From Adiantum capillus-veneris (taxonomy: Eukaryota; Streptophyta; Polypodiopsida; Polypodiales; Pteridaceae), in assembly GCA_014529385.2 (NCBI GenBank), contig CM043969.1, positions 36,219,446 to 36,283,445 on the forward strand: 64,000 nt of DNA, in the 5' to 3' direction. A model generated the notes under the pieces. It did not search any database. It was not told the DNA's origin and worked only from the letters and a program-made list of their open reading frames with translations. A program made the translations under genes and the position numbers. This document shows, piece by piece, positions 13,201 to 26,398 of this stretch (position 1 is its first letter; every line of letters starts with the position of its first letter).

Positions 13201-13212
13201 GCTCTGATACCG
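13201..13212 (-). promoter_or_regulatory. primer-binding site of copia D (minus)
   Basis: On the minus strand CGGTATCAGAGC directly follows the LTR end CA at 13213. It matches the initiator-Met primer site at 11 of 12 bases. Confidence 0.75.
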
Positions 13213-13325
13213 TGTTGAACCGGAGGGAGAGAGTATAGGTAGATACACCATCATCTGCAAGACCCAAAGTATGTGGAGAGCACACACTGAGTACACATAT
13301 ATAGTGGGGACTCCTAGCTATATAT
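13213..13325 (-). repeat. 5' LTR of copia D, truncated
   Basis: The plus strand begins TGTTGAACCGG beside the primer site and contains GTGGAGAGCACAC and the ATATATAGTGGGGACTCCTA block shared with 8760-8812. It breaks off at CTAGCTATATAT, where the left copy continues to AGCTCTCCAACA. The rest has been lost or replaced. Confidence 0.65.
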
Positions 13326-13344
13326 CAAGTCCTCATCCATTAGC

Positions 13345-13470
13345 TCAAACACAAACATAACATCCTCTTCAGTAGAAATATCATCTAATGTAGACTCAAT
13401 CTCTATATCAAACACAAACATAACATCCTCTTCAGTAGAAATATCATCTAATGTAGACTCAATTTCTATA
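13345..13470. repeat. 63-bp tandem duplication
   Basis: Two nearly identical units, 13345-13407 and 13408-13470 (TCAAACACAAACATAACATC...). The unit is 21 codons. The minus-strand frame is acidic (ESTLDDISTEEDV repeated). The parent gene is not recognised. Confidence 0.9.
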
Positions 13471-13489
13471 ACCAACTATTTCTTGATAG

Positions 13490-13756
13490 AAAATGATTGC
13501 CCAGTCCCCTGCGTTGACAGATTTCTTACCAACTTGCAAACCGCTGCTTCCTCTTCTTAGTGCACAAGTGTGGCAACTGGGGAGGTGAGAGCAATAGAGG
13601 GATGGAGAGAAGGGGGAAGGAGAAGGAAGAACACAAAGGGTTTGGTGGAGCTTACAAAAGAAGTAAATTCTCTCTTCTTATTAATTCACTATAACCAAAG
13701 AATGTAAGTGGACTGGCACCCGGCCAAAATCAGGCACGTGGGTCTGAAACCTAACA
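13490..13756 (-). repeat. 3' LTR of copia A (left limit uncertain)
   Basis: The minus strand reads CAAGTGGGAGAT then TGTTAGGTTTC, i.e. a polypurine tract followed by an LTR start. The right edge is 13756. The left edge cannot be fixed because the 5' LTR is not preserved for comparison. Confidence 0.5.
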
Positions 13757-14181
13757 ATCTCCCACTTGAACGCCAAAGTGGCCCAGTGGCTAAAGAATGT
13801 AGGGGCTATTGTGTACAATTGTAAAACCTGAAGCATGACTATAGCTTCACCCTACACCCATCATCTCTATGAAATTTGCAAACCGCTCTCAGGATAAGCT
13901 CTTTGTTAGAGCATCCACTGGGTTCTTATCCGATAGGTTCTCATCCATTGAAATTTGGCTAATTCAATGCGTTTGCTACAAAAACAATCCCGTACAACAT
14001 GATAGCTGACCTCTTAGTGTTTTGGTGTGGAGTGAGACATGGGGTTCTTTGATAATGCAAGTTCACTTTGGCTCTTGTAGTGTAGCATTGGAATCTACTG
14101 TAACCAGGGTCCCCCACTAGATAAGATAACCACACAGCTTCCTTACTGGAATTGGAAAGTGCAACATACTCTATCTAAGTG
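13757..14181 (-). pseudogene. copia A: C-terminal RNase H fragment
   Basis: On the minus strand from 14178 the frame gives IEYVALSNSSKEAVWLSYL, the RNase H motif of copia Pol that normally follows STTEA. After a frame change come pieces matching SALALSKNP and, near 13960-13880, an ELA...MDENPSDALTKSL-like end. The coding potential is broken by stops and shifts. The fragment continues on the far side of the CACTA insertion, at 19611. The function in a live element is RNA removal during reverse transcription. Confidence 0.8.
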
Positions 14182-14199
14182 CACTACAAGAGGTTGTGT

Positions 14200-14400
14200 G
14201 CTCTTGTGACGCTGTTAGCGACGGAAATACACTGGGTTTTTATAACCCCCGGCGTCGCTAAAACCGTCGCTATGAGCGTCGCTATGAGCATCTCTATAAC
14301 GACGCTCATAGCGACGGTTATAGCGACGTTTACACAGAAGTCTATAGCGACGCTCCAGAGCCATAAATAGCGACGGTTATCGCGACGCCCGAGAGAAATT
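14200..14400. promoter_or_regulatory. CACTA subterminal repeats
   Basis: At least nine copies of AGCGACG or its complement lie in both orientations within about 180 bp of the left end. In En/Spm elements TNPA binds such subterminal motifs to bring the ends together. Here the binding is inferred from position and repetition only. Confidence 0.8.
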
Positions 14401-14768
14401 TTTTTTGGTGACAGGGCATTGAATGCCCTGCCACCCATCAACCATATTGTACTTGATTCACTTTTTAAAAAAAGTGCAAGGGTAGATAATAGACCCAAAA
14501 TAGTCACCCACAAGACGCATTGTTTGCAAAATTGACAAGCGTAAAATTGACAATTGTACACATCATAGGCAAAATGAATTGATTGGCAAATGTAATAATG
14601 ACAATTGTACACCATCATAGGCATAAAGAATTGATTGGCAAAATGAACTGCGGTGACAAATGTAATAATATACATGGTTCAAAAAGACGTAGAAAATCCG
14701 TCTCATGATACATAAGCTATGAGAAACCCTAAACTAATGCTATCTAGCTACGGCTAAAGTGACGTCGT

Positions 14769-16078
14769 CTAGTCAGACGTCTCATCGCGTCCAAGTGGCG
14801 TATCTGTCGAATTCTGCAAAAAAAGACAATAAGACAGCTTTCAGTAAGTATAAACATATAACGACATTTATAAAACAATACAAAAAATAGAAAAGAGTAA
14901 ACCCTAATACTAACCATGCCGCCGCGAGAGCTGAGAATTTCCATCAGGGCGTTTAAGCCCTTCCTGCCTACGTACTCGCACTCGTACGGTGTGGGATCAC
15001 GTCCTGTCATCGACCACTGTCAAAACATACAAAGATTTCATTATGTTAGAATTAAAAAACTCATAAACCCTAAACTATCGAACATAAAGAGCAATGCGAA
15101 AACACTTACAAAATCAGCCTCAAATGATGCCCATCCACCGCTCCCCAAGTGGTGCGAGCTCCCTGCCTCTACTCGCGCTCTGGCTGCATCCTTTTGTTGC
15201 TTCCACTTGTTGGGATTCTCGCGCGCTGGTTTCTTCGCATTCTTCCAATCTTCTTTGGCCAACCAATCTGGCCTGCTCCACCCATGCTTGATTGCTTTGT
15301 GCACTTCGGAACGCTTGTGTTTGCAGTATTCGTGCATTCGAATCTTCATCAGGTCTTCATTGAAGCGTTGATCCCGTGTTGGAACGGGAAACTCATCATG
15401 AAGTATGCTGATGACTCTGGATTTTAAATCACTTGGTACTTCACTCCATTTGTTTAGTATGTAGTGTCTAAACAACTGAGAGCAAAGACCACGCATGCGC
15501 GAGATCACCTTCTTGCCCTCATCATCCATGATGATGCCGCCGCTGAAGTCGACAGAGTAAGGCAAGCCCTCTGGCTGGTGACGCATGAACCTGGGTGTCC
15601 CGGCAGGGGTCTCTAGCGGCGTGTCGATGGGGGTACGGACATCAAGTGTCTCCACCGGCGTCTGGGCCTCGAAGAGAGGAGTGTCGAGTGGGGTGGCTTC
15701 TGGCGGAGTAGGTAGAGGTGTGTCGCTACTAGGAACAGTCAGCCGCGCAAAACCTCGCGTAGATGGCGATGCTGTGGCTGGTGTGGGGGCAGGCAAAGAA
15801 GGGGAGGGTAAAGAGCCTCGTCGAACACGAGGCGGTGTGGAGGCATCGGCGGCGGAATCCCCACAACAACCGCCACCGCCACCACTAGAGCGCCGGTGTC
15901 TAGACGAGTGTGAAGATCGTCTCGTCGACACCGAAGCTTCGGAGCGCGCCGAATGCTCCGAAAGAGAGGGAGATGCGGATGGAGTAGGAACGCGCGATGA
16001 TGAGCCAGAGCGATGACGCTCCATGTACCACTGTCTCTGCTGGGGTGACAAAGAAGAAAGAAACTCCTCATCATCCAT
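14769..16078 (-). CDS. TNPA-like CACTA protein (Transposase_24 type)
   Basis: Three exons join cleanly: 16078-15110, 15016-14915 and 14813-14769. Introns start GTAAGTG and GTTAGT and end with CAG. All exons are multiples of three, giving 371 residues without a stop. The N-terminal 190 residues are serine/proline-rich with a run of T-P repeats (TPPEATPLDTP). The C-terminal part has the plant En/Spm block, with RMRGLCSQLFRHY, ILHDEFPVP, a lysine-rich segment, GGWASFEADF and, across the first splice, WSMTGRDPTPYE. TNPA binds subterminal repeats and assists TNP2. The start ATG at 16078 follows a possible acceptor, so an upstream exon is possible. Confidence 0.85.
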
Positions 16079-16409
16079 ACCTGCATTAAACACATGAATA
16101 TTTAAACTTAATATTGAATGAATAGAGTAGCAATGACGCAAAGACCATTAAATACAATGACGTAATGACGCATATAAATACAATGACGCAATGAATTGAG
16201 TGATAGAAGAGGCAAGTCGAAAACTCAGAATTTTCAATCAAAAGATGTGAGCGCGAGTAGAAAAGAGCGTTATACACCATAGAAGGTACTTAGAGAGCCA
16301 GAGCTTTTACAACACGGAGCAAAATTGTTCAAATACAATAATTGTGGCTTTAAGAGATCTCTCTCTCATCCTCGCATAACTCAGCATAACTTCCTATATC
16401 TATATAGAG

Positions 16410-17630
16410 CTACACATCCATATTCTCCACTTTATATCGCCCTGGCACAATCAAGCTTAGCCATAGGTGCCCCTTCTTCGTAGTCAACCACGGGGGAATG
16501 TTGTAGTTGACGATGACAATGGGCTATACACTGTAAGATGTTGATCTTTGACCAAATGGATTTACGCCATCCGTAGCCAGGCCTAAGCGCAAATTTCGAG
16601 CTTCCCTGGAAAAATCCGACCATGTTCCATCTATATGTTTCCAGGCTGCGCAATCTGCAGGAATTTGTAGCACACCATCCAAAGATTTATTCTCCTCATG
16701 CCATGATGCTAGGGAGGCCATGGACTTACATTAGAAGAAATGCTTGATGCGAGGAAGCAGAGGAAAATGTCGCAAAACCTTTTGTGGAATTTTTGTCCCG
16801 TGGAGATCTACTCGATATCTTTCGGAATCACATTTCGGACACTTCTCCACCTCTATGTATTCCCCTCTGAAAAGAATGCAGTCATTAGGACAAGCGTGGA
16901 TAGAATTGTAATCCATCCCGAAGTTTCGCAAAATCTTTCTTGCTTTGTCTCGGGAATCTGGCATCACATTGTCAGCTGGTAGTATGTGCTCTTTAAGCAA
17001 TCTACACAACATAAAAATACGATACAGTCGTGTAAAAATCTATCCGATCATTATACATTTAGAGTTTTATTAAAGTAAACTAATTGTAATAGATCACCTG
17101 AAAAGCGCTGTGACGCTAGTGTCACTCCATCCAAACTTTGCCTGCATGTTGAGAAGAACCAGGAGTGCTTTCAATCTAGACATACGTGCTCCATTATGCA
17201 ATGGCGTATCGGCTTCACTTTTCATATCATCATAGATAAGCCTTTCTGAATCCATGATCGTCTCGATCATTTCATCAATCTCGGGCTCAAACATTGCCTC
17301 GTTGGGAATGTGCTCTGCATGATCATCCACCGAGCTGTCAGAGGCTACATCTTGTGGCCTCACATATGCTGCTTGACCAAAGCGCCTGCGAACACGTCTA
17401 TTGGGTTGCAAGATTGCTGCTTGTTGGCCAGCGTCAGAGTCCGACGAGTTATAATTGGCAACAACTCGATCTATAATAGATGGATCGAACTCGCCAAATT
17501 CGCGAACGTGCTGCAAAGAAACACGTCTTGTTCGTCGCACAGCATGCTTTCATTGATTACAAGGACATAAGACCCTCGTTGAGAGATAGGTGTTTCGGTT
17601 GGACGATCCCACATCCTCGTCACTACTCAT
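16410..17630 (-). pseudogene. TNP2-like CACTA transposase, broken and C-terminally truncated
   Basis: Exon 1 (17630-17098) begins MSSDEDVGS, has RVLCPCNQ followed by a TGA, and ends KFGWSDTSVTALFR. The intron 17097-17002 (GTGATC...GTAG) splices in frame to LLKEHILPADNVMP. Exon 2 then shows NFGMDYNSIHACPNDC, CPKCDSERYRV and PQKVLRHFPLLPRIKHFF, the canonical TNP2 core. A TAA follows, then in the same frame DGVLQIPADCAAWK and RLGLATDGVNPFG, a TAG, and IPPWLTTKKGHLWLSL before the last stop at 16410. At least three in-frame stops and loss of the large catalytic C-terminal part make it non-functional. TNP2 normally cleaves the element ends. Confidence 0.9.
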
Positions 17631-17639
17631 AATGAGGAT

Positions 17640-18050
17640 AAAAATCTTATAACCTGGACAACAAATTTAATATTCTATTGGCATTCTTCGTCTTATCTCT
17701 CTCTCTCTCTCTACCTCACATTCTCTAGTCATGTCCAATCCCCGCACACCTCGGTCTAGAGGTGCACGGAGATCAGAACCACTGGGTTATAATCTCGTCT
17801 TTATTGGTCAATACCTATATTTGTGGGTACAAGAAATCTACAGACCCACGTCTACATGATACTGCATGTAGTGGACAAAACCCCTTTGCCTCTTCTCTAG
17901 CTGTAGCACTTCACAGCATCTTAACATCTTTTCACAGTAGATCTTTTCACTGTTCGTCTAACTCTAAACCCTAAACCATAAGTAATTCTTGCATGGAATC
18001 GATCTAACGTAAATAAGCGTAAATCTAAATAAACGTAAATCTAACTAAAA
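17640..18050. other. CACTA interior, non-coding
   Basis: AT-rich sequence with no recognised frame. It has a short CT run (17697-17712) and a single CTAAACCCTAAACC near 17962 that is too short to be a telomeric tract. Confidence 0.6.
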
Positions 18051-18170
18051 ATAAACCTAAATCTAATTTAACGTATGTCTACATCTAACCTAATCTTTAA
18101 CGTCTTTTGGGATAGTTTCCTACGACGTTAAAACTCTCTTCTTCTTGTGTGTGTGTGTGTGTGGGTAAAC
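18051..18170. repeat. about 110-bp direct repeat, copy 1
   Basis: AACCTAAATCTAATTTAA... through 'GATAGTTTCCTACGACGTTA' and 'ACTCTCTTCTTCTTGTGTGT' recurs at 18706-18816 with few differences. The two copies bracket the HMA fragment. A third partial copy of TAGTTTCCTACGACGTTAAA lies near 18970. Confidence 0.9.
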
Positions 18171-18299
18171 CTAAATAAACCTAAGTCTAATCTAATATAA
18201 CATAAATCTAAATCTAACGTAAATTATGTTATATTAAAAACAAAGAACTAAACTAACAGGGATTATAAGAACCTTAAAACTAATTTAATACATAATTTT

Positions 18300-18662
18300 T
18301 CACATAACTCGGCAAGAGTTGGCATTCTCATCACTAAAGATGTGAGAGTTAACTTTCGGCGGTGACGCTGCCTCATCTCCATCCACATCTGACGACAGCA
18401 ATTGGCCCTTTGGACCGTTCTTGCTCTTGTTACTAACTTTGAAGTTGCTGTTGAATGACTAGAGGTTGTCTAGATGGTCATTGTGTTGGGGATGTAGTGA
18501 CTCTTGCCGCCCTGAAGATCCACCTTCTTCCCTATCTTCTGAAGACATTTCACCAGTACTTTTGGATCGACGGAGCCCACCATGAGTGAAGGCAGCAATA
18601 CCCTATATTCCATTGAGGGCTTTCTTCACGCGCTTCATGCAGGCATCGCAGTCTATGGAGAC
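18300..18662 (-). pseudogene. captured host-gene fragment: heavy-metal-associated (HMA) domain protein, HIPP-like
   Basis: From 18662 the minus strand reads VSIDCDACMKRVKKALNGI then TAG and GI. This is the first half of an HMA domain with its metal-binding C-x-x-C (CDAC). After a frame change it reads GSVDPKVLVKCLQKIGKKVDL (18563-18500), the second half of the same fold. A further frame change gives an acidic/lysine tail (NGPKGQLLSSDVDGDEA) ending at 18300. The strand between the halves (normally ending KVTVTG) is partly missing. Such proteins (HIPP/ATX1-like) bind Cu or other metals. Nothing in CACTA machinery contains an HMA domain, so this is inferred to be captured host DNA. It is not functional as it stands. 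Confidence 0.8.
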
Positions 18663-18705
18663 CTAAATCTAATCTAATATAACGTAAATCTAAATCTAGC
18701 GTAAA

Positions 18706-18816
18706 TAAACCTAAATCTAATTTAATGTAAGTCTACATCTAACCTAATCTTTAACGTCTTTTAGGATAGTTTCCTACGACGTTATAACTCTCTTCTTCTT
18801 GTGTGTGTGCGCGTGT
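18706..18816. repeat. about 110-bp direct repeat, copy 2
   Basis: Second copy of the block at 18051-18170, about 657 bp away, in the same orientation and on the other side of the HMA fragment. Confidence 0.9.
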
Positions 18817-19008
18817 GTGGATGTGTGTGCCAATAAAAAGAGATAAATGGTATAACCTTTCTATCACCCATGCCAAGTATGAAAGATTGGTTATGCCATT
18901 TCCCTCTTGAATAATAGGTCTTGAGTTGAACTCCTCGTCGGCTAGATCTTTAGGTATTTTAATTTTAATTAGTTTCCTACGACGTTAAATTAGTTTCTCT
19001 CTCTTTCT

Positions 19009-19195
19009 CTCTCAATGTGTGTGCATTTTTTTGTTTATGCATGTTTTCTCTCTCTTTTACTCTCTCAATGTGTGCGTTTTTTGTTTATGCATGTTCTCTC
19101 TCTCTTTTCCTCTCTCAATGTGTGCGTTTTTTGTTTATGCATGCTCTCTCTCTCTTTTCCTCTCTCAATTTGTGTGTTCATTCTTTGTTTATGTA
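19009..19195. repeat. 50-bp minisatellite, 3.6 copies
   Basis: Units start at 19009, 19061, 19111 and 19161. The core is TCTCTCAATGTGTG.GTTTTT followed by TGTTTATGCATG.TCTCTC. Frames across it are artefacts. Confidence 0.9.
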
Positions 19196-19225
19196 TGTGT
19201 GTGTGCATTTTTGTTTATGTTTGTA

Positions 19226-19227
<2 letters not shown>

Positions 19228-19269
<42 letters not shown>

Positions 19270-19379
19270 AACACTATGTGTGTGTGTGTGTGTGTGTGTC
19301 AGAGAGAGGGAGAGAGAAAGAGGGGAAGGGAACATGAGAGTGAGGAGAGGGAAGGAGCATACCTGGCTCTCCTTCCTCT

Positions 19380-19412
<33 letters not shown>

Positions 19413-19415
19413 GAG

Positions 19416-19448
<33 letters not shown>

Positions 19449-19450
19449 CG
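19228..19450. repeat. cluster of CT, TG and GA microsatellites
   Basis: (CT)n 19230-19266, (TG)n 19276-19299, (TG)n 19384-19412, (GA)n 19421-19448, close to the right CACTA end. The long low-complexity frames at 19015-19579 come from these repeats. Confidence 0.9.
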
Positions 19451-19610
19451 TTACCTGCTCCTTGCTTTAGGGCGCCGAAAAACTCAGATCTGAAATCTGA
19501 GTTTTTGGGCGCTCTCTGTTATTTTTTTTTAGCCCAGTCGGCGTCGCCGGATTTTTTTTTTTTGAGCGTTGCTGTGTGAGCGTCGCTAATATGAATAGCC
19601 TCTTGTAGTG

Positions 19611-20839
19611 GTGGTGGAATACAGAGTGAAATTTTGGAGAGATGATCTCCAAGAAACTGCCACTGCAACAAATTAGAAAACATAGCTAGATGTGGATTGT
19701 TGAGTGTCCACACAGCTCGCATAATCCGAATCATTGTATCCAACTATGGATGCATCACTGCTTCCAGAGTGTAAGCACCTGCTAGTTGAACCCTTGATGT
19801 ATCTCAAGATGTGTCTCATTGATGCTTTCCAATGCTATCTGCCTGGATTTTTCGTAAACTTTTGACCACTGCCATTGCATATGTAATGTCTAGCTATGTG
19901 CTAACCATAGAAAACATGAGATTGCCAATTGCCAAAGAACACAACACCTTTGTTATCTCTACCCTTTCAACATCCAATTTGGGACAATCATGCTTGCTAA
20001 TTTTTTTGTAATTTGCCATTGGGGTACTCAATGCTTTTTCCCCTTGCATATTAAAACATTGCAAGACCTTGTGAACATACTCTTCCTACGAAAGTTGCCA
20101 CGTTTGCGATCGCGCTTGATACGCATACCAAGAAAATGATGTGCATCTCCCAAATATTTCAAAAGAAAAAAAGCTTGCTTAAGGCATCCTTGAGATGTGC
20201 AATATCATCTTTGGACTTCCTGGCTAGGAGCATATCATCCACATACCAAATCAAAATGATGAGGTAACCATCATTCAACCTCCTTGTGTACAAACAATGA
20301 TCCTCTTAGCTCCATACGTAACCTTGGGACAAAATTTAGTTATTGAACTTGATGTACCATTCCCTTGAGCCTTGCTTCAATCCATACAAAGCCTTATTGA
20401 GTCTACACACTAGTTCTGCCTGTGTTGTCTTCTCAATATTTATCGCAATATCTTCTGGCTGTTTTATGTAGACATCCTCTTCAAGATAGCCATGAACAAA
20501 TGCTATCTTCCCATTCTTTTGGACCAATTCTATGTCCTCTATGGCTACTAGATCAAGCACAAGACGTAATGTAGTCATCTTGACAACAGGAGAAAAGATT
20601 TCATCAAAATTCACACCTTTCATTTGCTGGACCCTTTAGCAACCAATCTAGCCTTATACACAAGCTCGGGATCATCTATGGTATACTTCTTCTTGTGCAC
20701 CCATGTCCATGGCAAGCCATGTTTACCCGCTTGTAACTCTGTCAATTTACAAGTTTCATTTGCTAAGATTGAGTTATACTCAGAGTGCATAGTCTCTTCC
20801 CACTTCACGCTATCGTCCATTTGAATGGCCTCATTGTAG
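19611..20839 (-). pseudogene. copia A: reverse transcriptase and RNase H N-part
   Basis: On the minus strand from 20836 the frame reads NEAIQMDDSVKWEETM and, near 20650, YKARLVAKG, the copia RT N-terminus. After one frame break it continues VNFDEIFSPVVKMTTLR, FVHGYLEEDVYIKQP and LCKALYGLKQ-type sequence (here LNKALYGLKQGSREWY). Downstream are the RT remainder and, at about 19760-19615, DSDYASCVDTQQSTSSYVF, ending in LYSTT. This ending joins exactly to IEYVAL across the CACTA, with a stop codon at the join. Upstream sequence is cut by the gypsy-1 LTR at 20840. The YVDD region is damaged. Confidence 0.85.
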
Positions 20840-21036
20840 TGACGGTCGGTTTTCAAAACCGCGGCTGCGATAACTAACCCCACTCTGGGAGGGGGAGCCT
20901 AATAGTAATAAACAAAATATTTCAAAAAAATTAAGTTGCCATCCCACCACCCTTTTCCATCACATGCTTGCATGCAGTGGGCCTCCTCTCAGCTTGGCCA
21001 GATCCTCTCCATCTCTCCTCCATTATCATTAGAGAA

Positions 21037-21110
<74 letters not shown>

Positions 21111-21260
21111 TGTTACTGTGCCACCAAGCCCATAGGGCGCATAAAATAAGTTTTCTCCCTCTCGTTCGTCAACCCACAAGGGGCCACCATGCATGGGACA
21201 AGAGTCTCCCTCTCTCTCAGATAAGTTCACTATTCACACACACACACACACACTTATCTA
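20840..21260 (+). repeat. gypsy-1 5' LTR, left part
   Basis: It starts TGACGGTCGGTTTTCAAAAC and matches the start of the 3' LTR at 37660. It goes on through 'CCCATGCTTGCAT'-like, CAGTGGGCC.CCTCTCA and TTGGCCA blocks and a CT array (21042-21107). Similarity to the 3' LTR stops near 21260, at a CA run. Confidence 0.75.
21042..21107. repeat. (CT)n microsatellite within the gypsy-1 LTR
   Basis: CT array of about 66 bp. The corresponding part of the 3' LTR (37830-37870) is CT-rich but interrupted, so the array has expanded in one copy. Confidence 0.9.
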
Positions 21261-24455
<3,195 letters not shown>

Positions 24456-24586
24456 CTTAAACACACTCATCCCAATCTCTCTCTCACCCTCACCCCCTTA
24501 GCCTCTCGCTCTCTTCCCATCTCTCACTCCCGCCCTCTCTCTCTCTCTTCCCTCGTTCGGGCCACCATGTAGGGCGCAACAGAGAG

Positions 24587-24640
<54 letters not shown>

Positions 24641-25757
24641 CACGCCAATACACACACACCCACACACTCACCCCAGCCCCTCTCTCCCCACCACACCCTC
24701 ATGCGCTCTCTCTCACTCTCACTCACGCTCTTTGTGTAGCCGAGTATGAAGAACGTAAATATATATAAAAATATAATAGTACATCTTCTATACTCTCGTT
24801 CACACACACACATTCTTGCCGACCACACACAACACACCAACAACACATAGCCCCCACATACGTACGCACACACATTCACAACACCTATACCCTCACATGG
24901 TTACATCCACCCACACACGCATTTACACACTCACGGGCATATGCACATACATACACCGTTACACGACACGCGCACGCACACAATCACAGCATGCCATATG
25001 CACACGCAAGAAAAGAAAAGAAAGAAACTCCATGATCGATGCCCAACACAACAACAAAAAGACAACCAAATCGCGCGGTGGTGACACTGAATCAAGAAAT
25101 GACACCAAAGGCATGAAATTGGCAAACATGCTACACCAACGCACCAACAAAGCTCGTTGTCCACCCGCATCTTGCCCACGACGCATCTTTGCAGCAGTAA
25201 ATACTAGCATCTTGCCCACGATGCATCTCCATAGTAAATATCCATAGGGTAATCTATTGTTCCCCATTTTCAAGCTAGAAATCTTGTATAAACCAATTGT
25301 ATATTGCCACCTCTCTCTAGGTGATGGTCACATAGGCCCACCTAGGAGATATCATTTTAAAAACTCCTCCTAAGACAAAGCAAGGGTAAACCATTTGGGA
25401 CCCAACTCCTTGCTTTGTCTCTCCTGATTAGGGCCCTAACCTAATCAAGATTATCCTAAACTATCGTAGCCTGCACCTATAAAAGGGCACTAAGAGGTTA
25501 CTATCGGGGGGGGGGGGGCACTTGGGAGTGAGCACTTGACAAGGAAGCCATGCACACACCCTGACTCCAAGGGTCACCACACACAAGAGGAGAATCTCCG
25601 TGTATATGGAATTTTCTCTAGAGAACACATTGTAGACCCTCTATCTCTCACTATCTCTCTCTCTCACCACAGTCACCATCTCGCCAAAATTAAGCTTTCT
25701 ATAAATATCTCTTAGAATCAACTTTCCCTCACATCGTGAGGGGGTTTTCATCACCTA

Positions 25758-25805
<48 letters not shown>

Positions 25806-25892
25806 GAAAAGCTTGATCTTTATATTACAGTAATTTATAGTCTGGTTTCACACTGACAGCTTTTGTATGATCCATACCACTCGATCTTTGAA

Positions 25893-25962
<70 letters not shown>

Positions 25963-26112
25963 GTAGTATTTGTACTATTTTAAATTACTGTTGTCCACAT
26001 CCTAGTCGCTCAAAGCTAGGTGATTCCCCCTGTTCATTTTTTGTGACGAGCTCGGCATGCAGGGTCCTAGCGTTGAGGTCGTTGGGGTCCGTTTCGCGCT
26101 TTGCGCCCATCA
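24456..26112 (+). repeat. gypsy-1 5' LTR, right part
   Basis: Matches 38118-39345 of the 3' LTR: 'CGGGCC.CCATG.AGGGCGCA', a CT array, CACATTCTT.CCGACCACAC, the 'CTATAAAAGGGCACT' promoter block and 'CCCTGACTCCAAGGGTCACC'. Its last 400 bp (25712-26112), with two CT arrays (25762-25802 and 25895-25957), are missing from the truncated 3' LTR. It ends CATCA at 26112, three bases before the primer site. Confidence 0.8.
25476..25487 (+). promoter_or_regulatory. TATA box of the gypsy-1 5' LTR
   Basis: CCTATAAAAGGG is conserved at the matching place in the 3' LTR (about 39094-39105). The start of transcription would be expected about 30 bp downstream, close to the G-run at 25506-25518. Confidence 0.7.
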
Positions 26113-26114
26113 TT

Positions 26115-26130
26115 TGGTGCCCCCACTAAG
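26115..26130 (+). promoter_or_regulatory. primer-binding site candidate of gypsy-1
   Basis: TGGTGCCCCCACTAAGGA follows the LTR end after two bases. Gypsy-2 has TGGCGCCCCCACGGAGGA at the same place. The TGG start and GC-rich body fit a tRNA 3' end. I do not assign the tRNA. Confidence 0.7.
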
Positions 26131-26398
26131 GAGGGCTTCTGAAAAACCTTAAATTTACAAGACTGAAATGATGTGCATCATCAATCATGGAGGAATGGCA
26201 TCATGGAGGATATTAAAGAAGCAATGACCGCCTTCATTAAAGTGTTGCTGCCAGAATACACCATCGTAAACATCTAGGAGATATGCTCTCCCTCTCGCAT
26301 GTCTTGCTCTAATTGCAAAGCAAGAGCCACCCAAGAGGGGGCTGGAGGCTGCTCTCATTGTCGTTGCCCACTGCACTCTATCAACGAGTACCGTCAAC

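Larger units (their letters stand above)
14182..19610 (-). mobile_element. CACTA (En/Spm) DNA transposon
   Basis: The left end begins CACTACAAGAGG (14182) and the right end is CCTCTTGTAGTG (ending 19610), a perfect 12-bp inverted repeat. GTG flanks both ends (14179-14181 and 19611-19613), the 3-bp duplication expected for this superfamily. Subterminal AGCGACG/CGTCGCT motifs are dense at 14213-14390 and present at 19580-19587. Length 5429 bp. On the minus strand it carries a broken TNP2 and an apparently open TNPA-like gene, and between its genes and its right end it carries a host HMA-gene fragment. It sits in the RNase H of copia A. Mobility would need TNP2 from another copy. Confidence 0.95.

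Noticed and set aside
15585-16016. 143-codon plus-strand frame
   Set aside because: Antisense shadow of the serine/proline-rich TNPA exon. The minus-strand frame has the family motifs and consistent splice sites.
17955-17975. Telomere-like CTAAACCCTAAACC
   Set aside because: Two units only, and isolated. Not a telomeric tract.
19015-19579. Three overlapping frames of 106-186 codons rich in Cys, Val, Ser and Leu
   Set aside because: They run over the 50-bp minisatellite and the TG/CT/GA arrays. No non-repetitive coding part.
24816-25273. Frames of 80-143 codons on both strands near 25 kb
   Set aside because: They lie in the gypsy-1 5' LTR, and the 3' LTR counterpart (38579-38909) does not preserve them as one frame.
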